Assembly (NCBI RefSeq): GCF_013377905.1
Contig: NZ_JABKAV010000013.1
Span: forward strand, 1-64,000
Length of the DNA: 64,000 bases
Direction of reading: 5' to 3'
Source: Hymenobacter terrestris
GTDB lineage: Bacteria > Bacteroidota > Bacteroidia > Cytophagales > Hymenobacteraceae
The position numbers and the translations under genes were made by a program. Of the stretch, positions 35,765 through 43,355 are shown in pieces (within the stretch, counting starts at the first letter, position 1; every line of letters starts with the position of its first letter). The notes under the pieces were generated by a model. That model saw only the letters and a program-made list of their open reading frames with translations. It did not search any database and was not told the origin of the DNA.

Positions 35765-36487
35765 CTACAGCGCCAGATAGAACGGACTCAGCTGCTCCCG
35801 AAACCAGGCCGTATAGGCTTCGGAATCCGGCTCGTGCAGCGGCAGATCCTGCTCCTGCACCGCCATCGGCTGCCGGCTAAATTCCACGATATGGCGCAGC
35901 GGCTTGCTGGTGGTGCGGTGTCGAAGCACCAGCTGGGTTGCCGGAAACAGGCCCGTGGCGGTGGCCTCGCGCTCAAAATCCTGCATTTCGGGGGGCGGCA
36001 GCAGCACCGTTAGGCGGCCGGTGGGCGTCAGGAAGTCGGCGGCGAAGCGGGCCAGCTCGCCGAAACCCAGCGTGTCGGCGGCGGCATGGCGGGCGGTGGT
36101 GCGCCGGGCGTCGGGCGAGCGGAGAGCACGGCGGAAAAAGGGCGGGTTGCAGATGATGTGGTCGAAGGGCCGGGGGCGGGCGGCGGCCAGCTGGGCCAGC
36201 GGCTGCGCGTGCAACTGCAACCGCGCCGCCCAAGGGCTGGCCGCAAAATTGGTCCCTGCCTGCGCCGCCGCCGCCTCATCCAGCTCCACGGCCTCGATGC
36301 TGGCTGTGGGGTTGCGCTGGGCCGCCATGAGGGCCAGCAGGCCGGTGCCGGTGCCAATGTCGAGTATCCGCGCCGCACCTGTTATAGCGGCCACTGCGCC
36401 CAGCACGCAGGCGTCGGTACACACCTTCATGGCGCAGTCTCCCTGCTCGATGCGGAACTGCTTGAACTGGAAATAGGAGTTGGGCAT
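35765..36487 (-). CDS. tRNA1(Val) (adenine37-N6)-methyltransferase, TrmN6/YfiC type
   Basis: A 240-residue SAM-dependent methyltransferase. N-terminal FKQFRIEQGDCAMKVCTDA is diagnostic of this group; motif I LDIGTGTGLLALMAAQR follows (about 41-57), then EAVELDEAAA and the catalytic NPPFF tetrapeptide in DHIICNPPFF. It methylates A37 of tRNA1Val in characterised relatives. The start is the ATG at 36487, as the in-frame codon at 36493 is GTG. The acyltransferase gene upstream on the same strand ends 18 bp away, so they may be co-transcribed. Confidence 0.9.
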   Translation of the reverse strand: MPNSYFQFKQFRIEQGDCAMKVCTDACVLGAVAAITGAARILDIGTGTGLLALMAAQRNPTASIEAVELDEAAAAQAGTNFAASPWAARLQLHAQPLAQLAAARPRPFDHIICNPPFFRRALRSPDARRTTARHAAADTLGFGELARFAADFLTPTGRLTVLLPPPEMQDFEREATATGLFPATQLVLRHRTTSKPLRHIVEFSRQPMAVQEQDLPLHEPDSEAYTAWFREQLSPFYLAL

Positions 36488-36505
36488 AATCACTGAACGC
36501 CAGGA

Positions 36506-37594
36506 TTAATTGGCGCGAAGCATGCGGAGCAATGCGTAATGCAAGGGCTTCTCGACCAAATAATGCAGTGCTACCGCGCCAACTATTAATAGTATCAAGA
36601 GCGTAAGAACAGGCGGTAGCCAAGGCAAGTCGCGGTGCAGATGGCCTTGAATAAAATCGGAAAATACTCCCAAGTGAATCAAGTAGAAAGCGTAGGAGCT
36701 GCGGCCCAATATGCAAGCTGGACGACTGCTTAACAAACGGCTGAGCCTAGTGGGCTGAGTTGCCAGACCGTAAAGCAATAATCCGGTTCCCCAAGGTAGA
36801 AGCCAGTTATTGATTGCTACGCCCGCTAAGTGCTGGATACCGGCAGCCACTCCATAGATGTGCGCCACAACGATGAGTAGGCCAGTGCCGAAGACCAACA
36901 GAGTCAATCCTATATAAGTGGCATAGGGCAAGCGGCCAGCAGGTAGGCGAGCGAAGGCTGCACCAATCATAAATTCGGCTGCGCGCCCGAAAAACGTGCC
37001 TAGCATAGTGAAGTGCACAGTTTCGAGCCACCCCCAGGGCCGTAAAAGATAACTCAACCCTAGTCCCAATACTAAGAGTAATCCCGCCAACGCCCACCAC
37101 CAAACGACTTTGTACTGATGAGAAAACCAAATCAATAGTGGCAGAAACAGGTAGAAAGATTCCTCCACTGTAAGCGACCAGGCGGCCCCTATGCCCGTAA
37201 GTTGATATTGTTCTGAAAACCCCTTAAGCAGCGTAATACTAAATAAGTATTCAGTCCACCACCGTTCCGGTTGGAAAGTCCGCATGGGTTGCCCAAACAA
37301 GAAAATAATGGTTGTGAGCAGAAATAATAGCGGATATATACGAGCCAGGCGTCGGCTGAAAAATACCCAACTCCCTGGCCAAGAGGATTGATGGTACTGC
37401 CGGAATAACAAAAAGCCGCTGAGCGTGAAAAATAGCGAAACCCCCAGATTTAACTGGCTAGATAGTGCCAGCCAAGGTCCCTGTATCCAGTCTGGCAGCC
37501 AAGCCCAAGCCGTGCGATAATGAAACAAGAACACCAGAAAGGCGGCCACTGCCCGAAATCCTGTTAGTGCTGGCAGATATGTGGGAGCTGTCAT
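36506..37594 (-). CDS. acyltransferase 3 family membrane protein (OafA/YrhL type)
   Basis: A 362-residue protein with about ten hydrophobic helices. The N terminus LPALTGFRAVAAFLVFLFHY carries the family's Arg and the His of the conserved active site, and RLARIYPLLFLL (about 84-95) and SWSLTVEESFYLFLP-like AAWSLTVEESFYLFLP (about 156-171) are hallmark segments. Such enzymes acylate sugars of exported glycans. The region is less GC-rich than its neighbours (many A/T third positions in 36600-37550), a possible sign of transfer. Its start overlaps the stop of rnhA by 4 bp (ATGA), so the two are translationally coupled. Confidence 0.88.
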   Translation of the reverse strand: MTAPTYLPALTGFRAVAAFLVFLFHYRTAWAWLPDWIQGPWLALSSQLNLGVSLFFTLSGFLLFRQYHQSSWPGSWVFFSRRLARIYPLLFLLTTIIFLFGQPMRTFQPERWWTEYLFSITLLKGFSEQYQLTGIGAAWSLTVEESFYLFLPLLIWFSHQYKVVWWWALAGLLLVLGLGLSYLLRPWGWLETVHFTMLGTFFGRAAEFMIGAAFARLPAGRLPYATYIGLTLLVFGTGLLIVVAHIYGVAAGIQHLAGVAINNWLLPWGTGLLLYGLATQPTRLSRLLSSRPACILGRSSYAFYLIHLGVFSDFIQGHLHRDLPWLPPVLTLLILLIVGAVALHYLVEKPLHYALLRMLRAN

Positions 37595-38058
37595 GGCCGG
37601 CGAACTTCTAATGCCTCATAGCCGGCATCAATCAGCAGAGGGCCGCGGGTGGCGCTGCGCACGGCCAGCTGGTCGCACCGCTCGTTTTCGGGGTGGCCGT
37701 TGTGGCCCCGCACCCAGCGGAACTGCACTGTGCGCTGCTTGTATATTTTGATGAAGCGCCGCCACAAGTCCTCGTTGGCTTTCTTGCCGAAATCGGCCTT
37801 ATTGGCCCAACCGAACACCCATTTCTTCTCCACCGAGTCCACCACGTAGCGCGAATCGGTGACGACCATAATGGGCAATTCGGGGCGATTTACGGCTTCC
37901 AGGCCCACAATCACGGCCAGCAGCTCCATGCGGTTGTTGGTGGTCAGGCGGAAACCCTCGCTGAGCTCCTTCTCGTGGGCGCCAAAGCGCAGCAGGGCGC
38001 CGTAGCCGCCCGGCCCGGGGTTGCCCCGCGATGAGCCATCGGTAAACAGGTAAATCAA
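37591..38058 (-). CDS. rnhA: ribonuclease HI
   Basis: A 155-residue nuclease cutting the RNA strand of RNA-DNA hybrids. The four catalytic acids are visible: Asp in YLFTDGSSRGNPG (residue 7), Glu in NNRMELLAV, Asp in VVTDSRYVVDSV and Asp in RCDQLAVRSA, with the HNGHPENE loop. Length is normal for the single-domain type. It overlaps the acyltransferase gene by 4 bp. Upstream lies one arm of the GCTGTTAGCT repeat. Confidence 0.96.
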   Translation of the reverse strand: MIYLFTDGSSRGNPGPGGYGALLRFGAHEKELSEGFRLTTNNRMELLAVIVGLEAVNRPELPIMVVTDSRYVVDSVEKKWVFGWANKADFGKKANEDLWRRFIKIYKQRTVQFRWVRGHNGHPENERCDQLAVRSATRGPLLIDAGYEALEVRRP

Positions 38059-38063
38059 GTTTT

Positions 38064-38089
38064 GAAGCTGTTAGCTAGTAGCTGCTGGC
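38064..38089. repeat. GCTGTTAGCT-type repeat, single arm
   Basis: GAAGCTGTTAGCTAGTAGCT at 38064 continues to GCTGGC and matches 44313 on (GAACTGTTAGCTAGTAGTTG) with few mismatches. It lies 6 bp upstream of rnhA. Confidence 0.65.
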
Positions 38090-38163
38090 CTTTGTGCGCG
38101 AAGCAACACGCTTAATCAATGCCAGACAGCGGTAAAAGGCCGCAAGGTACAACGGACGCCTCT

Positions 38164-38199
38164 TGGACACCCAAAGCGAGGCCGCTTTTTGGGTGTCCA
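38164..38199 (-). terminator. hairpin downstream of the CLC gene
   Basis: TGGACACCCAAAGCG pairs with CGCTTTTTGGGTGTCCA across a short loop. The region 38059-38283 otherwise holds the repeat arm and nothing else recognised. Confidence 0.6.
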
Positions 38200-38283
38200 T
38201 ATTCCTGACAGAAAAAGCTGCTGCCGCTTTGGGAGAAAGGGCCTGATAGTCAGAATGAAGCCGTTCGATTAAAGCGCAACAGT

Positions 38284-40074
38284 TCAGTCGCCGCTGTCTT
38301 TCAGTAGCTGGCGGCGGTAGTTGGCCAGGATGGTGGATTTGAGCAGGAAGCCCAAGTAACGGTCGTCGGCATCGAGTACGGGCAGGGCCCAGGCATCGAG
38401 CTGCTCCATGCAGCGCAGCGTGTCGAGCAACGTGTCATCGGGGCGCACGATGGCCAGCGGCTCATCCATCAGGTCGCGTACGCGGGTGGTGGTGTAGTGG
38501 GCGTCGTCGAAGAGGGAATGGCGAACAGCATCGAGGCTGACCACCCCCAGCAGCCGGCCCCCGTCATCGTAATCGACGACCGGAAACAAGTTGCGCGACG
38601 TGTTGCGGAAAGTATGCACCAGCTCGCCCAGCGTATCGTCGGGCCGTACCGGCTGGAAATCGGTTTGCAGCAGGCTCGTTACGTCGAGCAGCGCCAGCAG
38701 GCCCCGGTCGCGGTCATGGTTTACGTACACGCCCTTTTGCGCCAGCTTGCGGGTGTACACCGAGTACGGCTCGAAGTAGCGCGTAATCAGGTAGGAGCCC
38801 GAGGTAACGAGCATCAAAGGCACAAACAGAGCGTAGCCGCCGGTTATTTCGGCAATCAGGAAGATGGCCGTGAGCGGGGCGTGCACCACCCCGGCCAGAG
38901 TGCCGGCCATGCCCAGTACAATAAAGTGTACCTCCGAAATCGGGTACAGACCGCTTAAGTTGATGAGGCGCGCAAAGATGAAGCCGCACAGTGCCCCGGC
39001 AAACAGCGACGAGCCGAACATGCCGCCATTGCCGCCCGAACCGATGGTAATGGTGGTGGCTACCACTTTCAGCAGCATACTGCCTGCGGCCACCAGCAGC
39101 ACCAGCCAGGCGCTCTGGTCTTTGAAAACGTCGAAGAGCGAGCCATTGACGAGCTGCTCGGAGTGGCCCCCCAGCAACTGCTGCACGCTGTTGTACCCTT
39201 CGCCATAAAGGGGCGGAAATAAGAAAACCAGCCCCCCCAGCGCCAGTCCGCCGAACACCACCTTCCAGAAAATACCGGGGTAGTGGCTGAACTGCCGGTC
39301 GGCCCAGAAATATACCCGAATCATATAGACCGAAAGCAGGGCCGTAAACAACGCCAGCATCAGGTACAGCGGCACGGCATCGACGGGCCAGCTGGTGGTG
39401 ATGAGCACGAAGGGCTGGCCCGCGTACAGGGCTTTCGACACCACGGTGGCGGTGGCCGAGGAGATGAGCAGCGGCACGAAATACGCCGCCGATAACTCGG
39501 AGAGCAGCACCTCGACAGCGAACAGCACCCCCGCGATGGGCGAGTTGAAGATGGCCGCAATGCCGCCCGCCGCTCCGCAGGCCGTGAGCAGGCGCCGCTG
39601 CCGCCGCTCGATACGCAGCACCCGCGAAGTGTTGGAGCCAATAGCGGCCCCGGTAACCGAAATGGGGGCCTCCAGACCCGCCGAACCACCGAATGAAACC
39701 GTGAGAAACGACGACACGAGCTGCGAATACAGCTTGCTGCGCGGCACAATGCTGCCCTGGCGGGCCACGTTGTATATCACCGGCCCGATGCCCCGCCCCA
39801 GGTCGCCGCCCAGAAAATAGCGCGTGAACAACACCGTGAGGGCAATGCCGATAATAGGATACAGGGAGCTGCTGAATACCTGATACTGCAGCGGCACCCA
39901 GGCATTCAGCAGCCCTTGCGTGTCGTGTACCAGGGTTTTAAGCACTACCGCCGCCAGCCCTGCCAGCACACCAATCAGAATACTAACCAGAATCAGGTAG
40001 GCCCGGTCGCTGATGTGGCGTACGCGCCACATGAGCAGCGGCAGCAACAGCCGATGGATGGAGTTCTGAGACAT
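38284..40074 (-). CDS. CLC chloride channel/antiporter with C-terminal CBS pair
   Basis: A 596-residue membrane protein. The CLC core (about 15-430) shows GGDLGRGIGPVIYN, FGGSAGLEAPISVTGAAIGS and GGNGGMFGSSLFAG, corresponding to the three conserved anion-path motifs. The gating Glu is kept (GLEAP), which argues for a proton-coupled exchanger. The first motif departs from the usual G-S-G-I-P (here G-R-G-I-G). Two CBS domains (about 455-590) follow, with LLQTDFQPVRPDDTLGEL and MDEPLAIVRPDDTLLD at their starts. The ATG at 40074 is used, since the upstream part to 40119 is unrelated. Likely moves chloride or fluoride; the ion is not settled. Confidence 0.92.
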   Translation of the reverse strand: MSQNSIHRLLLPLLMWRVRHISDRAYLILVSILIGVLAGLAAVVLKTLVHDTQGLLNAWVPLQYQVFSSSLYPIIGIALTVLFTRYFLGGDLGRGIGPVIYNVARQGSIVPRSKLYSQLVSSFLTVSFGGSAGLEAPISVTGAAIGSNTSRVLRIERRQRRLLTACGAAGGIAAIFNSPIAGVLFAVEVLLSELSAAYFVPLLISSATATVVSKALYAGQPFVLITTSWPVDAVPLYLMLALFTALLSVYMIRVYFWADRQFSHYPGIFWKVVFGGLALGGLVFLFPPLYGEGYNSVQQLLGGHSEQLVNGSLFDVFKDQSAWLVLLVAAGSMLLKVVATTITIGSGGNGGMFGSSLFAGALCGFIFARLINLSGLYPISEVHFIVLGMAGTLAGVVHAPLTAIFLIAEITGGYALFVPLMLVTSGSYLITRYFEPYSVYTRKLAQKGVYVNHDRDRGLLALLDVTSLLQTDFQPVRPDDTLGELVHTFRNTSRNLFPVVDYDDGGRLLGVVSLDAVRHSLFDDAHYTTTRVRDLMDEPLAIVRPDDTLLDTLRCMEQLDAWALPVLDADDRYLGFLLKSTILANYRRQLLKDSGD

Positions 40075-40164
40075 AGGCAGCGAGGGCAGCAAAAAGGCCC
40101 GGCAGGCAGGAAACTGCAACCTAACGAAAAGTGCGCTCGGTTCGCCTATTCTTCCCCAAGTATG

Positions 40165-40989
40165 TTAGCCCGCCAGCGCCGGCACGCTGAAGCCAGCGCC
40201 CACAAGCTCCTGTTTCACCTGCTGCATCAGGTGGCCTTTGAGCTGCAGCACGCCCCGGCGGTAGTCGTTCGAGTCGCCCCAGAAATACACCCGCAGGTCG
40301 ACGGTAGTGGCGGACGCTTTTTCCAGGTTCACATAGGGCGATTTGGTGCCGGCCTGTACCTCGGGCACGGTTTGCAGGTAGTCGAGAATGACACCCGTGA
40401 CCACGGCGGGCGTATCGGCAGGGTCCAGCTCCACGGTCAGCAAAAAGTCCATGCGCAGGTCGCCGTCGCGCGTGTAGTTGGTAAGGGGCTCCTTAAGCAC
40501 CATGGAGTTGGGCATGAAAATATGCTTGCCATCGAAGGTGCGAATGAGGGTGGTGCGCAGGTTGAGGGCTACCACATGGCCCACCAAATCCTTTATCTGT
40601 ACCGTATCATCAATATGAAACGGCCGGTTGAAGGCCAGAATGACGCCGGCCAGGAAGTTCTCGGCAATATCCTTGAAGGCGAAGCCCACGATGAAGGCCG
40701 ACACGCCCGCCGCACCCAGCAGGCTGCCCACTACGCCCGTGAAACCCAGCACGTTGAGGGCCACCAGCAGCGCAATCAGGCTTAGCACCCACTTGCTTAT
40801 TTGGGTCAGGAAATCGGCCAGCAGCGGGTCAGCCGAGCGGCGGTGCAGGCGGCGGCTGAGCAGCGCGCTGAGCCGGCCGGCAACGAAGAGGCCAATGGTC
40901 AGCAGTACCAGGGCAATCAGCAGCTTGGGTAGTACAAACAGAAACTGCTCCCAGTAAGTAAGCAGTACGTGGTGGAAGTCGGTGGTCAT
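40165..40989 (-). CDS. small-conductance mechanosensitive channel (MscS family)
   Basis: A 274-residue channel that opens on membrane tension. Three hydrophobic helices (about 10-120): the third is Gly/Ala-rich (GSLLGAAGVSAFIVGFAFKD), as in the MscS pore helix. It is followed by the beta domain (FNRPFHIDDTVQIKDLVGHV and FMPNSMVL) and the cytoplasmic vestibule. The ATG at 40989 (MTTDFHH) is chosen. Same strand as the CLC gene, 90 bp upstream of it. Confidence 0.92.
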   Translation of the reverse strand: MTTDFHHVLLTYWEQFLFVLPKLLIALVLLTIGLFVAGRLSALLSRRLHRRSADPLLADFLTQISKWVLSLIALLVALNVLGFTGVVGSLLGAAGVSAFIVGFAFKDIAENFLAGVILAFNRPFHIDDTVQIKDLVGHVVALNLRTTLIRTFDGKHIFMPNSMVLKEPLTNYTRDGDLRMDFLLTVELDPADTPAVVTGVILDYLQTVPEVQAGTKSPYVNLEKASATTVDLRVYFWGDSNDYRRGVLQLKGHLMQQVKQELVGAGFSVPALAG

Positions 40990-41120
40990 TTGGAAGAAGC
41001 TGTGAGACGGAAGCCAAAAACAGGGACGAGCCGGTGATGGCCAAGGGCAACGCAAGGCCCCGTCGGCGAGGTGCCGGCGGGGCCTGAATACGGACTATAC
41101 GGGCAAGCGGGCCGCCAGGA

Positions 41121-41525
41121 TTAGTCGGCCGGTTCAGCCGGCTGGTTCAGCCAGAGCCCAAATATCAGCCCGCCCAGCGCATAGGCCAGCACGTCGCGCC
41201 AGTCGGCGGTGGCGCGGATATCTAGGCGGGGCAGCAGCCACTCAAACCACAGGCTGAACACCAGCCAAGTGCCAAATATCCAGGACGTAGGCAGCACAAA
41301 GGACGGCCGCCGGAAATAGTAGCGGCGCAATAGCCATAGCTCCAGCGTGAGCAACAGCGGCAGGGCCAGCGCATCGGCGAGGTGGGCGCGCAGCAGGGCC
41401 GGCGGGAGGGGCCAGCCGGCTACCAGCGGGCTGCCGGTTTTGTACAGGATTAGTACCAGATAGATACCTACACCGCCCACAAACAACGGGTGGCGCAGCT
41501 CAGCCGGTAGCCGGCGGCCACTCAT
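41121..41525 (-). CDS. small four-helix membrane protein
   Basis: A 134-residue protein with about four transmembrane helices and the tract WRDVLAYALGGLIFGLW at its end. Similar small Bacteroidota proteins are sometimes labelled magnesium citrate secondary transporter, but no transport evidence is visible and 134 residues are far too few for a full transporter. The ATG at 41525 overlaps the stop of the upstream zinc-ribbon gene by 4 bp (ATGA), which fixes the start and shows translational coupling. Confidence 0.7.
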   Translation of the reverse strand: MSGRRLPAELRHPLFVGGVGIYLVLILYKTGSPLVAGWPLPPALLRAHLADALALPLLLTLELWLLRRYYFRRPSFVLPTSWIFGTWLVFSLWFEWLLPRLDIRATADWRDVLAYALGGLIFGLWLNQPAEPAD

Positions 41526-41842
41526 CCGGCCGCCACCGTCACCAGCCATACGAAGAAGGCCATTAGGGCTCCGAAAGCCAGTTGCCCGCCCCGGATAATG
41601 TACTTGAAAAACTTGATGACCGGGTTGTCATCGGGCTTGATTTCGATGAGCATCAGGCGGTCGGAGAGGGGAGCATCGGCCTGCTGCTGACGGTGCTCAT
41701 CGGCGGCGGCGCGGTGCGGCTCCAGTTCCTGTCCGCAGTGCTGGCAGCGGTCGGTGGGGCGCTGCTGCCACTCGGTCCAGAGGCCGCAGTGCGGGCACTT
41801 TTTGGTGGCGGCAAAAGGAGTGGTAGGGTCAGGCGTGGCCAT
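41522..41842 (-). CDS. zinc-ribbon protein with one C-terminal membrane helix
   Basis: A 106-residue protein. Two CxxC knuckles (CPHCGLWTEW at about 17 and CQHCGQELEP at about 34) form a rubredoxin-like zinc ribbon; a charged middle and a C-terminal hydrophobic helix (AFGALMAFFVWLVTVAAG) follow. This is a tail-anchored topology with the zinc ribbon probably in the cytoplasm. No function is known. Translationally coupled to the small membrane protein downstream. Confidence 0.78.
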   Translation of the reverse strand: MATPDPTTPFAATKKCPHCGLWTEWQQRPTDRCQHCGQELEPHRAAADEHRQQQADAPLSDRLMLIEIKPDDNPVIKFFKYIIRGGQLAFGALMAFFVWLVTVAAG

Positions 41843-41958
41843 GTTGCTGTAGAATATGCTTGATGTGCTGAATAGAGCCGGCAGGTAAGCCTGCCAGCTT
41901 CTACTTACGCACGTTTTGGCGTTTCGTCACATCTTGCCCCGTTTCCCCGCCCCAACTG

Positions 41959-42393
41959 CTACAGTTCCATAATGTCCTCGTTCCAGAGCTCGGGCTCTTC
42001 CTCAATGAAGCTTTCCATCATCTTCACGCACTCGTCGAGGTCGAGGATTTCCACCTCCACGCCGTGGCTTTCGAGGAAGGCCTTGGACTCGCCGAAGGTG
42101 CGGGCCTCGCCCACAATTACCTTCGGAATTTTGAACTGCACAATGGTGCCGGCGCACATAAAGCAGGGCATCAGGGTGGTGTAGAGCACCGTGTCGCGGT
42201 AGGTGCGCTGGCGGCCAGCGTTCATCAGGGCATCCATTTCGCCGTGCTTAATGGCGTTGCCCTCCTGCACGCGCTTGTTGCGCCCGCGGCTCACGAGCTT
42301 GCCGTCGCGCACGAGCACCGAGCCAATCGGAATACCGCCTTCCTGGCGGCCCTGGCGCGCCTCATCAATGGCGGCCTGCATGAATTCGTCCAT
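41959..42393 (-). CDS. nucleoside/cytosine deaminase, yeast Fcy1-like
   Basis: A 144-residue zinc deaminase. HGEMDAL (about 49-55, with the catalytic Glu) and PCFMCAG (about 76-82) are the zinc site. The flanking layout (GGIPIGSVLV, RGRNKRVQEG, VYRDT-like TYRDTVLYTTLMPC, and a C terminus ending EEEPELWNEDI) follows the yeast cytosine deaminase Fcy1 closely, more than TadA or guanine deaminase. Likely converts cytosine to uracil in salvage. Monocistronic. Confidence 0.85.
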   Translation of the reverse strand: MDEFMQAAIDEARQGRQEGGIPIGSVLVRDGKLVSRGRNKRVQEGNAIKHGEMDALMNAGRQRTYRDTVLYTTLMPCFMCAGTIVQFKIPKVIVGEARTFGESKAFLESHGVEVEILDLDECVKMMESFIEEEPELWNEDIMEL

Positions 42394-42596
42394 TTTTAAA
42401 GAAGCTAGGAGTTAGAAGGGGAAAGATAAAGCGGGAATCATGAACTGATGACGATATGTCTGGTCGGATGAGGCGTTTTCGAGGGTGCTGCGTCGCGGCC
42501 GGGGGACGCTACTTGGCTGGCCGGTTGGCAGGACTCCCGGAAAATTCGCTTATTTTTCCACTCCTCTTACTCACCTAACTCCATCTCTTTTCCACT

Positions 42597-43355
42597 ATGC
42601 CTCACCGCTACTTCCTGCTACTCCTGATGCTGCTCGCCGCCAGCCCAACGCTACTACTCGCCCAAAAGAAAGACCGTAAAGCCAAAACTCCGGACGCAGC
42701 GGACGCCGCACTAGCTGCTTTTTTTGAAAGAGGCACGCTGACCGACGGCCGACCCACTGGTATCTGGGAGTATTATGACGATAAAGGCGAGCTGACGCTG
42801 CGCATGAACTATGATTCGAGCCGCATTGCCTACAGCCGCCCCGATACGGCCCGCTACCTGCTGTATTTGAACGACGACTGGCAACTAGCGCGCCCCAGCC
42901 GCGCTCCGCACTACATGGGCAGCCGCGCCAAGCGCACGGCCGATATTGGTAAGAGCATTCGGTATCCGGTAGCCGCGCTGCAACAGGGTCAGCAGGGCGA
43001 GGTAGTCATTTCTTACGTCGTGAATGAACAAGGCAAAACCCAGGATTACCAAGTGGTAACCACGCCTTCCAAAGAATGCACCGAGGCCGTGTGGACGGTG
43101 CTCAAACAGCAGCCCGACCGCTGGATTCCGGCCGTTTACCAGGGCCGGCCGACGCGTGCCCAGTTCCTGCTACGGGTGACTTTTGCTATGGTGAATCAGC
43201 AAGACGTCGCTGCCTACCAGGCTCGCGTGCTACAGCAGGATGCGCAGCCCCCCTACATCGACCAGGTTCGCGTAGTAGCCTACGGCGTGGAGCGTACAAC
43301 TCAGTCACGGTCTGCCCCCACCCGTCCGGGTCAGCGCGCGCAAATGCCCCGGTAG
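42597..43355 (+). CDS. exported TonB C-terminal domain protein
   Basis: A 252-residue precursor. Signal peptide MPHRYFLLLLMLLAASP with cleavage near LLAQ, a Lys-rich segment, a short MORN-like tract (GRPTGIWEYYDDKGELTLRM, about 50-70), then a TonB-C domain (about 115-205; IRYPVAALQQGQQGEVVISY, NEQGKTQDYQVV). It lacks a membrane anchor and Pro spacer, so it is not a classical TonB. The last 25 bp overlap the 3' end of addB on the other strand. Confidence 0.78.
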   Translation: MPHRYFLLLLMLLAASPTLLLAQKKDRKAKTPDAADAALAAFFERGTLTDGRPTGIWEYYDDKGELTLRMNYDSSRIAYSRPDTARYLLYLNDDWQLARPSRAPHYMGSRAKRTADIGKSIRYPVAALQQGQQGEVVISYVVNEQGKTQDYQVVTTPSKECTEAVWTVLKQQPDRWIPAVYQGRPTRAQFLLRVTFAMVNQQDVAAYQARVLQQDAQPPYIDQVRVVAYGVERTTQSRSAPTRPGQRAQMPR

